This document shows positions 8,579 through 19,273 of a DNA stretch of 23,257 nucleotides, piece after piece. The position numbers and the translations under genes are program-made. Origin of the DNA: an uncultured Caulobacteraceae bacterium. GTDB taxonomy: Bacteria > Pseudomonadota > Alphaproteobacteria > Caulobacterales > TH1-2. The notes under the pieces were generated by a model. The model did not search any database. It was not told the DNA's origin and saw only the letters and a program-made list of their open reading frames with translations. The number at the start of each line of letters is the position of its first letter. Within the stretch, counting starts at the first letter, position 1. The stretch spans positions 1-23,257 of the forward strand of contig CALBST010000447.1 in NCBI GenBank assembly GCA_937967425.1, in the 5' to 3' direction.

Positions 8579-9433
8579 TTATTTCCGCTTCTTGCTGCGC
8601 TTGCCGGTCTCATCTTTCTTCGGTTTTCGTCCACGTTTGCGCGGGGTTGGAACCGCCGGGCCAAACGGGCCAAACTCAGACTCTTTCATCTCTCGCAACG
8701 CCATGCTGAACGCTTTGCTGGACATTTCCGAAGGCGCTGCTTTGCCAGTGCGCGCTGCTATCTCTGCTACCAGCAGGCGAGCGATGCGGAAGATCGGGGC
8801 AGTGGCGCGAGCAGGTCGAATGTCCGTTCTTGCGTCCGCATCGTCTGCGAATGTGTCGGCTTCCCAATCCACCGGCCACTGGTGGGTCGCTACCTTCCAG
8901 CAATAGATTAGGTCGCGGTAGAACGCACTGCGCGCCTCGTCCCGTTTTCGCCCTGGCTTTCCACGATAGGCATTTGCGAGCTCCCGCACGCGCGCATGAA
9001 CACGCTGAGCGCCTTCGATCATGTTTTGGTAAGCTGGAATGTTTGCGGTCGCTACTAGCTCGTTCAAGGGCGGGCGCTCTTCGATGAAGTCGAGCGTCAG
9101 TGGTCGTAAATCCGCAGCATCGTCGCCAAGCAACTGCCGCCGTATCAGGCGATCCGCGTTTGCATCCAAATTGGCGATCAGATCGAGTGCGTCCGCAACC
9201 TTCTTAAGCTTAGCCTTGAGTTTCGAGTCTTCCGACGCCGGCGTGTAGCCTGCCATGAAGCCCAGCGTGGCCGACATGATGCCGCGAACCTGTCGCTCGG
9301 CGGAATCTCGATCTGCGCCATAAGCTTCGAGCTTCGCTCTGATGACGCGAACGAGTGACCAGCGCACCTCGGCCCGCCAATTGACCGCCCAAAGCTCGTG
9401 CAGCGTCTTTCGATTGAAATAGGTGATGGTCAT
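8579..9433 (-). CDS. Unknown basic-tailed protein overlapping the integrase gene
   Basis: 284 aa, no family recognised. The sequence is largely helical. Residues about 40-100 are charged and include a KLKAKLKKVADAL segment, the middle contains a tryptophan-rich CWKVATHQWPVDWE stretch, and the C-terminus is strongly basic (RKRGRKPKK, then KRSKKRK), suggesting nucleic-acid binding. Its ATG overlaps the integrase stop (ATGA at 9433-9430), so it is translationally coupled to the integrase and probably works with it or with element maintenance. It has no signal peptide, membrane segment or visible catalytic motif. It could be an accessory recombination or replication protein. Confidence 0.75.
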   Translation of the reverse strand: MTITYFNRKTLHELWAVNWRAEVRWSLVRVIRAKLEAYGADRDSAERQVRGIMSATLGFMAGYTPASEDSKLKAKLKKVADALDLIANLDANADRLIRRQLLGDDAADLRPLTLDFIEERPPLNELVATANIPAYQNMIEGAQRVHARVRELANAYRGKPGRKRDEARSAFYRDLIYCWKVATHQWPVDWEADTFADDADARTDIRPARATAPIFRIARLLVAEIAARTGKAAPSEMSSKAFSMALREMKESEFGPFGPAVPTPRKRGRKPKKDETGKRSKKRK

Positions 9434-10644
9434 GCTGGTTTGCCGGAGCAGTAATTAGCCCATGCATCCAGGAGTTCACGCCGTTTGTCGAAGAGATCGC
9501 CGCGCCGATAGGCAGCTTCGACTTTGTTGCCGATTGTATGCGCTAAGGCTGCCTCCGCTACTTCGCCGGCGAAATCGGTCTTCTCTGCCGCCCAATCGCG
9601 GAATGTCGAACGAAAGCCATGAACGGTCAGGTCTTCTCGGCCTAGATTGTTCAGCGTCATCAACAGCGTCATGTTTGAGAGTGGTTTGCCCTTCTTCAGA
9701 CCGGGAAACACCCAATCATTCGCGCCACCAACGTTCAAGGGTTTGAGCAGTCCAACAACCGCCTCAGAAAGCGGAACACGATGTTCGCGTCCCGCCTTCA
9801 TGCGTTCGGCCGGTATCGTCCAAACCGCTTCATCGAGATCGATCTCTTTCCAGCGCGCATTAAGCGCCTCGCTCGTGCGGGCAGCGGTTAGGATTGTGAA
9901 CTCCAATGCTTTGGCGCCCAGTCCCGAGCGTTTGCGCAGATTTGCAAAGAAGTCCGGAATGTCTTTGTAGGGCAGCGCCGGATGGTGACGCACGCGGTGT
10001 GCGGCTTTGCGGGCTGGCAGGACAGCACTCAGTTCGCCGCGCCATTGGGCGGGGTTCTGTCCCTCGCGCAACCCTCGACCGCGTGCCCAGTCAAGAACGC
10101 GCTCAATACGTGATCGCACCCGGCTGGCTGTTTCAGTTTTCGTGGTCCAGATCGGCTCGATGACGCGCAAAACCAGATCGCGATTCACCAGTTCGACCGG
10201 TACGGCGCCAAACACCGGATAGACATAGTCGCGCAGCGTGTTCTCCCACTGTTGCCGGTGCTTCGGATTTTTCCATGTGTGAGCGTGAGCCGCCAGAAAA
10301 CGCTCGGCAGCGTCCTTGAATGTAACTGTGGTCTGGGAAGCCGCCGCGGCGGCTAGTCGCTCGCGCTTGCGATGCTCGATCGGGTCTTTGCCGTCATCGA
10401 CAAGTGCGCGTGCCGCGTCAGCCTTGATGCGCGCGCGCGCAAGATCGATGACGCCGGCTGAACCTAAACCCATCTCGCGCATTTTGCCGTTGGCTGCGCG
10501 AAACCGAAGGACCCACGATTTTCGAGGCTCGCCATCGGTGCCGATGGTCACCTGCAAAAAAAGCCCGCCGCCATCCGGGTGAAGCCCAGGCTTGCGCGTG
10601 CGTTTGACTTGAGCGGCGGTCAATTTATTGGTCGCGTGACGCAT
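9430..10644 (-). CDS. int: P4-type tyrosine site-specific integrase
   Basis: 404 aa from ATG 10644. An N-terminal DUF4102-type arm-binding domain (PDGGGLFLQV at 23-32, about 1-95) is followed by a core-binding SAM-like domain (about 105-200) and a catalytic domain. The catalytic residues are visible: R256 (LTAARTSEA), H342 and R345 (HGFRSTFRDW), H369 (ALAHTIG) and nucleophile Y379 (VEAAYRRGD). It should catalyse integration and excision at the tRNA-Ser end. In-frame upstream starts (TTG 10680, ATG 10656) exist but fall in the promoter region, and 10656 lies inside the palindrome. P4-type integrases normally lie next to the tRNA; this one is about 10 kb from either end. Confidence 0.94.
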   Translation of the reverse strand: MRHATNKLTAAQVKRTRKPGLHPDGGGLFLQVTIGTDGEPRKSWVLRFRAANGKMREMGLGSAGVIDLARARIKADAARALVDDGKDPIEHRKRERLAAAAASQTTVTFKDAAERFLAAHAHTWKNPKHRQQWENTLRDYVYPVFGAVPVELVNRDLVLRVIEPIWTTKTETASRVRSRIERVLDWARGRGLREGQNPAQWRGELSAVLPARKAAHRVRHHPALPYKDIPDFFANLRKRSGLGAKALEFTILTAARTSEALNARWKEIDLDEAVWTIPAERMKAGREHRVPLSEAVVGLLKPLNVGGANDWVFPGLKKGKPLSNMTLLMTLNNLGREDLTVHGFRSTFRDWAAEKTDFAGEVAEAALAHTIGNKVEAAYRRGDLFDKRRELLDAWANYCSGKPA

Positions 10645-10680
10645 GTGGGTATACATACCCACAACTGCGGTAGGGTGCAA
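10645..10680 (-). promoter_or_regulatory. Integrase promoter with overlapping palindromic operator
   Basis: On the - strand TTGCAC (10680-10675) and TATGTA (10657-10652) are separated by 17 bp, a good sigma70-type promoter. The -10 lies inside an 18-bp palindrome at 10645-10662 (arms GTGGGTAT/ATACCCAC around a 2-bp centre). Transcription would begin at or within a base or two of the ATG at 10644, and no Shine-Dalgarno is visible, so the mRNA may be leaderless. A protein bound to the palindrome would block RNA polymerase. The likely regulators are the integrase itself or the small HTH protein. Confidence 0.55.
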
Positions 10681-11099
10681 TTGGGCGACCTCACTAATGA
10701 GCTAGGTTTCACGTGGCACATTGCCAAACAAAGTAAAGGGTGCTTGACACATAATGAGCATCCTAAAGGCAACCTTGGGCGCGACAGGCGCGTAATCGCG
10801 TCACGATGGCCGTACAGGCGGTTTGGGGGCCTTCGCGGGTGAAAGCGGCCCGCAGCGGTTGCAGGTGATTGGTGGCGATTGGGGGTGGGGGTGCGAGGGG
10901 CAGGGGGTGCGGGCCTGACCCGTGCGCGCTGGGGCGGGCGAGGGGTGACAGGCGACGCAGCTACCCCGCCACAGCGGGTCAAGGCGGGTGACGGTCGAAG
11001 GGCATCGCCTTGATCGAGCCAGCCTATGCACGGATTACCCGCGCTGTTGCGTTCGGATGCCTGTGTCGCGTGCGAACCGCGCGTGCTATCGCGCAAATA
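10681..11099. other. Noncoding gap with G-quadruplex-prone tract
   Basis: There is no convincing gene in these 419 bp, which separate the leftward mobility block from the rightward cargo. The + strand has four long G runs at 10881-10907 (5, 5, 4 and 5 G, with loops of 1, 5 and 2 bases), an excellent intramolecular G-quadruplex pattern. A short hairpin CCCGC-CACA-GCGGG lies at 10965-10978. A long reading frame on the - strand through here has no start signal or recognisable domain and is treated as chance. Confidence 0.5.
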
Positions 11100-11729
11100 A
11101 TGGCCGATCGGCACGCACACTGGGACCGCGTCTATACCGAGAAGCGCGCCGAGGAGGTGAGTTGGCGCCAGGACGAGCCGACGCTTTCGTTGAAGCTCAT
11201 CTCGCGCGCCGGCGCAGGACGCGATGCGCCGATCATCGATGTTGGCGGCGGCGCCTCCACTTTGGTCGATCATCTGCTGCTTGGCGGCTTTCGCGACCTC
11301 ACCGTGCTCGACATCGCGGCGCCGGGACTAGAGCAAGCAAAGGCGCGGCTTGGCGATCGTGCAAATGAAGTCAATTGGATTGTACACGACGTCACGACGT
11401 GGCGGCCGGCGCGCAAGCATCGGCTCTGGCATGACCGCGCCGTGCTCCATTTTCTGACCGAGCCCGCGCAACAGACGGCTTATGCAGAGACTTTGCGCGC
11501 CGCGATCGACGCCGACGGCTGGGCCATTATCGCGGGCTTTGCGCCTGGTGGTCCTGCGAAGTGTAGCGGGCTTGAGATCGTGCAACACGATGGCGTCAGT
11601 CTCTCAAAGCTGCTCGGCGATGAGTTTCAATTGATGGAAACGCACGGCGAGATTCATCTGACGCCGTGGGGCGCCGAGCAAGCGTTCCGCTATCATCTCT
11701 TCCGTCGCAACGGATCGAGCGCATCATGA
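11100..11729 (+). CDS. Class I SAM-dependent methyltransferase
   Basis: 209 aa from ATG 11100. The N-terminal HWDRVY and VSWRQDEP segments, SAM motif I IIDVGGGAS (45-53), an acidic motif II (VLDIAAPGLEQAKARL) and WHDRAVLHFLT match a family of small soluble methyltransferases frequently found in proteobacterial metal-resistance regions and sometimes annotated as thiopurine or tellurite-type. The substrate is unknown. A longer in-frame start at 11010 was rejected because the family begins at MADRHAHWD. No clear Shine-Dalgarno precedes either start. Its stop overlaps the start of a second, broken methyltransferase. Confidence 0.8.
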   Translation: MADRHAHWDRVYTEKRAEEVSWRQDEPTLSLKLISRAGAGRDAPIIDVGGGASTLVDHLLLGGFRDLTVLDIAAPGLEQAKARLGDRANEVNWIVHDVTTWRPARKHRLWHDRAVLHFLTEPAQQTAYAETLRAAIDADGWAIIAGFAPGGPAKCSGLEIVQHDGVSLSKLLGDEFQLMETHGEIHLTPWGAEQAFRYHLFRRNGSSAS

Positions 11730-11896
11730 ATCTCTATGAGCGCTTCGTGCTGCCATCGCTTGTGACCGGGGCGTGCTCGTGTTCTCCGATCGATAAACAA
11801 CGCCAGAAGGTCGTGCCAGCGGCGGAGGGTGTCGTGCTCGAACTCGGCTTCGGCGCCGGTCGCCGGACGGCGCGGATTTCATGTTTGCGACAATAG
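11726..11896 (+). pseudogene. 5' fragment of a second SAM methyltransferase
   Basis: A 56-aa frame starting at ATG 11726 (ATGA overlap with the previous stop) reads NLYERFVLPSLV, CSPIDKQRQKVVP and VVLELGFGAG. This is the usual N-terminus of a family of about 200-aa class I methyltransferases, up to and including SAM motif I. After that motif (near 11861) the sequence becomes unrelated (RRTARISCLRQ) and stops. About three quarters of the gene is missing, and the MerR-type promoter of the metal operon starts 20 bp later, so the junction is probably where the efflux cassette was joined. The product cannot be functional. Confidence 0.7.
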
Positions 11897-11915
11897 CACA
11901 GGCGGAATTTTCTGC

Positions 11916-11946
11916 TTGATCCTCTAGTGACTGGAGGATGTAGCAG
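11916..11946 (+). promoter_or_regulatory. MerR-family metal-responsive promoter/operator
   Basis: A -35 element TTGATC (11916-11921) and a -10-like TAGCAG (11941-11946) are separated by 19 bp, the over-long spacer typical of MerR-activated promoters. The spacer carries a 21-bp dyad (11919-11939) with outer arms ATCCTC/GAGGAT and inner AGT/ACT, one mismatched pair and a central G. This closely resembles CadR/PbrR/ZntR operators. It faces the metal operon starting at 11983, and the only MerR-type regulator in view is encoded at 19753-20217. Confidence 0.8.
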
Positions 11947-11982
11947 GGTGCTCATCAGGTCGATGTGCATTGGAGGATCGCC

Positions 11983-12405
11983 ATGAAGGGCGAACTCAAG
12001 AGAGTGTATGAAGCGGAGATGGCGGCCGCGAACGCAGCACTTTCGCGAAGCGTGCTCGATGAGGCGTTTGCTCACTTGGAGCGCGCGCATGTTCTCGGGC
12101 AACGCTATTTCTTCCCGCACCTCGATACGCACTGGCGCATGCTCCACATTGCGCAGGCGCGCCGCGATGCCCGTGAGACTCGCGGGCAAGTCGTTCGTCT
12201 TGCTGCGGTCTTCGTCGGCTACGTCACGGGCTGGGTTCCAAAGGGCAACACCGGCGGCGCGAACGTCTCTGCGACGAAGCCAATGCTGCCGCCCGCCGAT
12301 CTCGCACCTTTGTTGGCCGATTACAGCGTTTCGCGTGATGTCTTGGCTCGCATCGGGGCATTGGCTTTGATTAGCGTCGCGATGATTGCGTGGTCCGCAG
12401 TTTAG
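11983..12405 (+). CDS. DUF3703-family protein of metal-efflux operons
   Basis: 140 aa. The conserved block includes AFAHLERAHVLGQ (about 28-40) and PHLDTHWRMLHIA (about 46-58), with several His residues that could bind metal. A C-terminal hydrophobic segment (IGALALISVAMIAW) suggests a membrane anchor. DUF3703 genes are typically found beside CDF transporters and czc genes; the biochemical role is not known. ATG 11983 is supported by GGAGG at 11972-11976, and the in-frame ATG at 11965 lacks this spacing. It is the first gene after the MerR-type promoter, so it should be metal-induced. The next gene starts 17 bp downstream. Confidence 0.8.
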   Translation: MKGELKRVYEAEMAAANAALSRSVLDEAFAHLERAHVLGQRYFFPHLDTHWRMLHIAQARRDARETRGQVVRLAAVFVGYVTGWVPKGNTGGANVSATKPMLPPADLAPLLADYSVSRDVLARIGALALISVAMIAWSAV

Positions 12406-12422
12406 TTGGAGCTTGTCCCCGC

Positions 12423-13049
12423 ATGGCAGAAAGTTGTTGTGGCGCTGTGCGCAAGGCGACGATGGATCGCCAAGCGCAACGCATCTTGCTCATCGTACTG
12501 ATCGCAAACGCGATCATGTTCGCGATCGAGATGATCGGCGGTCACGCGGTCGGTTCGATTTCTTTGCAAGCCGATGCGCTCGACTTTGGCGCTGATGCGG
12601 CAACCTACGCGATTACACTCTGGGCTATCGGCAAATCCGATACGATCCGAACGCGCGCAGCTTTCATCAAAAGCGCTGCGATGCTCATATTAGGTATCGT
12701 TATCCTGATCGGCGCCGGATTGCGCCTGGCTGCTGGCGGCGCGCCCGATGCGCCGCCGATGGGCCTGATTGGCGCGCTGGCGCTCGCAGTCAATCTAGGC
12801 GCCGTTATACTGTTACTTCGCTTCCGTGAGGGCGATGCGAATTTGCGGTCAGCCTGGCTCTGCTCGCGCAACGATGCATTTGGCAACGTTTTGGTAATTC
12901 TCGCCGCGGGCGCAACGGCAGCGACAAACTCGCTCTGGCCTGATCTCGCTGTAGGTGTTGTGATGTGTTTACTCTTCCTCAGCGGGTCTTGGTCCGTATA
13001 TAGGCAGGCGCGCCGAGAATCAGGTGCTCAAGCGGGGATCGCAGCGTGA
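12423..13049 (+). CDS. Short cation diffusion facilitator (CDF) transporter
   Basis: 208 aa integral membrane protein with about six hydrophobic segments starting near residues 21, 55, 82, 112, 153 and 172. Candidate metal-site residues are D51, D54 and D58 in the second segment (ADALDFGAD) and D151 in SRNDAFGN of the fifth. The N-terminus MAESCCG has a Cys pair. The long cytoplasmic C-terminal domain of classic CDF proteins such as YiiP is missing, because the protein ends shortly after the sixth segment. It probably exports Zn/Co/Cd from the cytoplasm in exchange for protons, feeding the CzcCBA pump. ATG 12423 is chosen over an upstream GTG-type start because CDF homology begins here. The stop overlaps the next start (GTGA). 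Confidence 0.85.
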   Translation: MAESCCGAVRKATMDRQAQRILLIVLIANAIMFAIEMIGGHAVGSISLQADALDFGADAATYAITLWAIGKSDTIRTRAAFIKSAAMLILGIVILIGAGLRLAAGGAPDAPPMGLIGALALAVNLGAVILLLRFREGDANLRSAWLCSRNDAFGNVLVILAAGATAATNSLWPDLAVGVVMCLLFLSGSWSVYRQARRESGAQAGIAA

Positions 13050-13423
13050 GAGCTTTGGCTCACTTGGATTGGAGACGATGGATGACGGCGCTCTGCGTCG
13101 GACTCATCGCGCTTCTCTATGTCGAGGCGGCACACGCTGAAGGCCATACGGATTTGAGCAGCGACAGTCTGATTTACGCCGCTGCGGGCCAAGTCGTGCA
13201 CACCCATGACGAAGCAGGTCATGAACATGGCTCCGGGGGAGCAGAGCATGACGGCAGTGAGCCTCACGCTCACCATTGCTCGATGGCGCATACAGCGGCG
13301 CCGCCTTCCGGCGCTGTGCAGCTTGGTTGTGAACAGCGTGCATTGAAGGCGCATCCTATGCGTGATGCCCCTTGGCAGCTCACGTCGCGCCTCTACGGCC
13401 TGGAACGCCCTCCACGCGCTTAA
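13046..13423 (+). CDS. His-rich exported metal-binding protein
   Basis: 125 aa with a signal-peptide-like N-terminus (basic WRRW, then hydrophobic ALCVGLIALLYV, then EAAHA as a likely cleavage region). The mature part is very rich in His (VVHTHDEAGHEHG and HAHHCSMAH) with a conserved-looking Cys. It is probably a periplasmic metal-binding or metal-sensing partner of the efflux pump, in the position occupied by CzcI/CzcE-like proteins in other czc operons, but I cannot assign it to a family. GTG 13046 overlaps the CDF stop. ATG 13082, preceded by GGAG, is an alternative start that would still leave a signal peptide. Confidence 0.7.
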   Translation: MRALAHLDWRRWMTALCVGLIALLYVEAAHAEGHTDLSSDSLIYAAAGQVVHTHDEAGHEHGSGGAEHDGSEPHAHHCSMAHTAAPPSGAVQLGCEQRALKAHPMRDAPWQLTSRLYGLERPPRA

Positions 13424-13497
13424 TCGCAGAAGCTTAAGCCGCAGCGCGCCCTGAGCGCGTCCGCGTTCGAGTATTCAGGCGATTACGAGATTCAAGA

Positions 13498-14814
13498 ATG
13501 ACATCCCGATTGTTTCGGGCGAGCGCACGCGCACACGTGCGCCTGCAAAAGCCCTTGGCTTCTTGGCGCGTGCTGGCGCTGGCGGCCTGTAGCGCGATCA
13601 GTATTGTGGGCGGCGCCTACGCGCAAGAAGCGCCGCTTACATTGGCCGAAGCGCTGCGCTTGGCTGAGGCGCATGACCCGCGCTTACGCGCAGCAGAGGC
13701 AGGTCTAAACGGCGCCGATGGCGACCTTCGCCAGGCGCGCGCGCGCCTCAATCCTGTTCTCGATGTCGAAGTGGAAAACTTCGGCGGGGAGGACACATTG
13801 CGCGGTTTCGACGGCTCAGAATCCACGTTTCGATTGTCGCAGCAGGTCGAGCTTGGTGATCGGCGCCGCGCACGGATTGATGTTGCCCAGCAGGGGCGCA
13901 CCGCTGCCGTTGCTGAAGCGCTGATTGCGCGCTTGGACGTGTTGGAAGAGGTGCAACGCGCCTATTACGACGCCTTAGCTGCAGACGTGCTCGTGCAGAT
14001 TGCCGTCGAGCGCGTGGAAACGGCGGAAGCGCTGCAAGCCAGCGTCGAGCGGCGTGTGGCGGCGGCGCGCGATCCACTCATGGCCGGCGCTCGTGCAGAG
14101 GCTGGCTTGGCGGAAGCGCGCATCGCACTGGATGCCGCGCAGCGCGAAGCAGCAAATGCGCGGGCGACACTGGCGAGCCTGATCGGTGCCGACGTTGGCT
14201 TTGCTTTGGCCATCGGCGATCTCGGCGTGCCTGATATCCGCGCGCACGACCACGAGGCCGACTTGGACGCGAGCCCGGACCTTGCGCTTGTAAGCGCAGA
14301 GCGTGATCGGGCGCGTGCTGAGCTTCGGTTGCAGCGTTCGCGAGGATGGCAAGATCCGACGCTCAGTTTCGGCGTGCGACGTTTTGAGGAAACGGGCGAG
14401 ACCGGCCTGGTTGCCGGTGTCTCAATTCCTCTCGGCGTCTTTGATCGCAATGGCGGCGCTATCGCGCGGGCCGACGCGGATGCACGGCGCGCCGGTTTTG
14501 ATGTTGAAGCAGAGCGGCGGCGCCTCGAGCGTGATGCCGCGGCGCTACAACGGCGGCTGGACGGCGCGGCTTCGACCGTTTCGGCAATAGAGCGTTTCGT
14601 CATCCCGCAGGCCGAGCGTGCGCTTGAACTCGCCCGCGACGGCTACAATCAGGGCGCCTTCTCGTACCTCGACGTGCTGGAAGCGCAGCGTGCGCTCACG
14701 GCGGCGCGCGAGGCACGGATCGAAGCACTGCGTAATTATCATCACACCGAGGCGGCGCTTGATCGCTTGACCGCCCGTTTCGCCGATGCATTCGGCGCGG
14801 AGCTTTCCCAATGA
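13498..14814 (+). CDS. czcC: CzcC-like outer membrane efflux protein (TolC family)
   Basis: 438 aa. A signal peptide ends near residue 41 (GGAYA, mature QEAPLT). Two outer-membrane-efflux repeats follow: TLAEALRLAEAHDPRLRAAEAG starts the first, and the second starts around residue 255 and ends with the conserved FSYLDVLEAQRAL. Long Ala/Arg/Glu-rich heptad stretches form the periplasmic coiled-coil barrel. It should be the trimeric outer-membrane exit duct of a CzcCBA pump. It begins 74 bp after the His-rich gene, and its stop overlaps the czcB start (ATGA). No strong Shine-Dalgarno precedes the ATG. Confidence 0.9.
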   Translation: MTSRLFRASARAHVRLQKPLASWRVLALAACSAISIVGGAYAQEAPLTLAEALRLAEAHDPRLRAAEAGLNGADGDLRQARARLNPVLDVEVENFGGEDTLRGFDGSESTFRLSQQVELGDRRRARIDVAQQGRTAAVAEALIARLDVLEEVQRAYYDALAADVLVQIAVERVETAEALQASVERRVAAARDPLMAGARAEAGLAEARIALDAAQREAANARATLASLIGADVGFALAIGDLGVPDIRAHDHEADLDASPDLALVSAERDRARAELRLQRSRGWQDPTLSFGVRRFEETGETGLVAGVSIPLGVFDRNGGAIARADADARRAGFDVEAERRRLERDAAALQRRLDGAASTVSAIERFVIPQAERALELARDGYNQGAFSYLDVLEAQRALTAAREARIEALRNYHHTEAALDRLTARFADAFGAELSQ

Positions 14815-16058
14815 GCCGTTTTTTCCCAAGCCGCCGCGTCGCGGTGATGATGCTGTTGTCGTCCACCGCGCTCGCTGCCTGCGGCGGTGGCGGCGCTGAA
14901 GAGCATGGCGACGAACACGGAGAGGCCGAGTACGAGCGCGGGCCGCATAGCGGACGGATGCTGCGAGAGGGCGATTTCGCCCTTGAGATCACCATCTTCG
15001 AGACCGGCGTAGAACCGCAATTCCGCGTCTTCGCCTATCGCAACAATGAGCCTTTGCCGCCGGCAGAAGTCCAACTGGCGATGGCGCTGACGAGGCTGGG
15101 AGGACAAGTCGATCGCTTCGCGTTCACGCCGGAAGCGGATTATCTCAAAGGCGATGGCGTCGTTGAAGAACCGCACTCGTTCGATGTCGCGGTGCGGGCG
15201 ACCTATGGTGGCGCGACACACGAGTGGGCTTATGAATCCTACGAAGGCCGCACGACGATCGCGGCGGCGCAGGCTGAGGCCGCTGGCGTTCGTAGTGAAG
15301 TAGTTGGTCCAGCGACAATTGAAGAGACGATCGCCTTGTCCGGCCGTGTCGAGCTTCAGCCTCAGGGGCGAGCCGATATCGTGGCTTGGTATCCTGGCCG
15401 CATTGTCTCGATGACTAAGGAGATCGGAGAGCGCGTCACGCGCGGTGAAACGATAGCGCGCGTAACATCACGCGAGAGCTTGCAGACTTACGCGATCCCG
15501 GCGCCGATCTCGGGCGTCGTTATGGCGCGCAACGCCAATGTCGGAGATGTGGCCGAGACGTCGCCAATCTACATCATTGCTGACGCACGTCAGGTCCATG
15601 CGGAATTTTATGTTTATCCGCGCGATGCCGAACGCCTGCGCGCTGGTCAGCCCATCACGGTTCGTAGCCTGAGCGGCGATCACACCGTCCGGGCCACGAT
15701 CGAAGCGATTCTACCGACTGCCGACATGATGACGCAAACGATCGTTGCGCACGTCGATCTACCTAATGATGACGGCGCATGGCGTCCGGGGCAGGCGGTA
15801 GAAGGCGCGGCAGTGATCGCGGCGACGGAAGTGCCGCTTGCCGTGCGCACCCGAGCACTTCAGCGCTTCCGCGATTTCACTGTAGTCTTCGCGCAAGTCG
15901 GCGAAACCTACGAAGTCCGCATGCTGGAGCTGGGCCGCCAGACGCCGGAATGGACGGAAGTCATAAGCGGGATCGATCCGGGCACGACATACGTGACCGA
16001 GAACGCCTTCCTCATTCGCGCCGACGTCGAAAAGACCGGCGCGAGCCACGATCACTGA
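14811..16058 (+). CDS. czcB: CzcB-like periplasmic adaptor (membrane fusion protein)
   Basis: 415 aa lipoprotein. The signal peptide has a lipobox ending in LAAC (about 20-23), so it is anchored by lipidated Cys. A short acidic and His-containing linker (EEHGDEHGEAEYE) follows. An N-terminal accessory domain (about 45-145) precedes the adaptor core: an alpha-hairpin/lipoyl half near VAWYPGRIVSM and YAIPAPISGVV (about 185-240), then beta-barrel and membrane-proximal domains. The C-terminus ends SHDH. It links the CzcA pump to the CzcC duct and may hand metal to CzcA. The gene overlaps czcC by 4 bp and is 13 bp from czcA. Confidence 0.92.
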   Translation: MSRFFPSRRVAVMMLLSSTALAACGGGGAEEHGDEHGEAEYERGPHSGRMLREGDFALEITIFETGVEPQFRVFAYRNNEPLPPAEVQLAMALTRLGGQVDRFAFTPEADYLKGDGVVEEPHSFDVAVRATYGGATHEWAYESYEGRTTIAAAQAEAAGVRSEVVGPATIEETIALSGRVELQPQGRADIVAWYPGRIVSMTKEIGERVTRGETIARVTSRESLQTYAIPAPISGVVMARNANVGDVAETSPIYIIADARQVHAEFYVYPRDAERLRAGQPITVRSLSGDHTVRATIEAILPTADMMTQTIVAHVDLPNDDGAWRPGQAVEGAAVIAATEVPLAVRTRALQRFRDFTVVFAQVGETYEVRMLELGRQTPEWTEVISGIDPGTTYVTENAFLIRADVEKTGASHDH

Positions 16059-16065
16059 GGGATGA

Positions 16066-19251
<3,186 letters not shown>

Positions 19252-19273
19252 ATTGCAAGCTGGAGAGACGCCT

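Noticed and set aside
10620..11273. 217-aa frame on the - strand across the 10.7-11.1 kb gap
   Set aside because: It overlaps both the integrase start and the methyltransferase, is rich in Pro/Arg/Ser from the G-rich tract, and shows no start signal or family feature.
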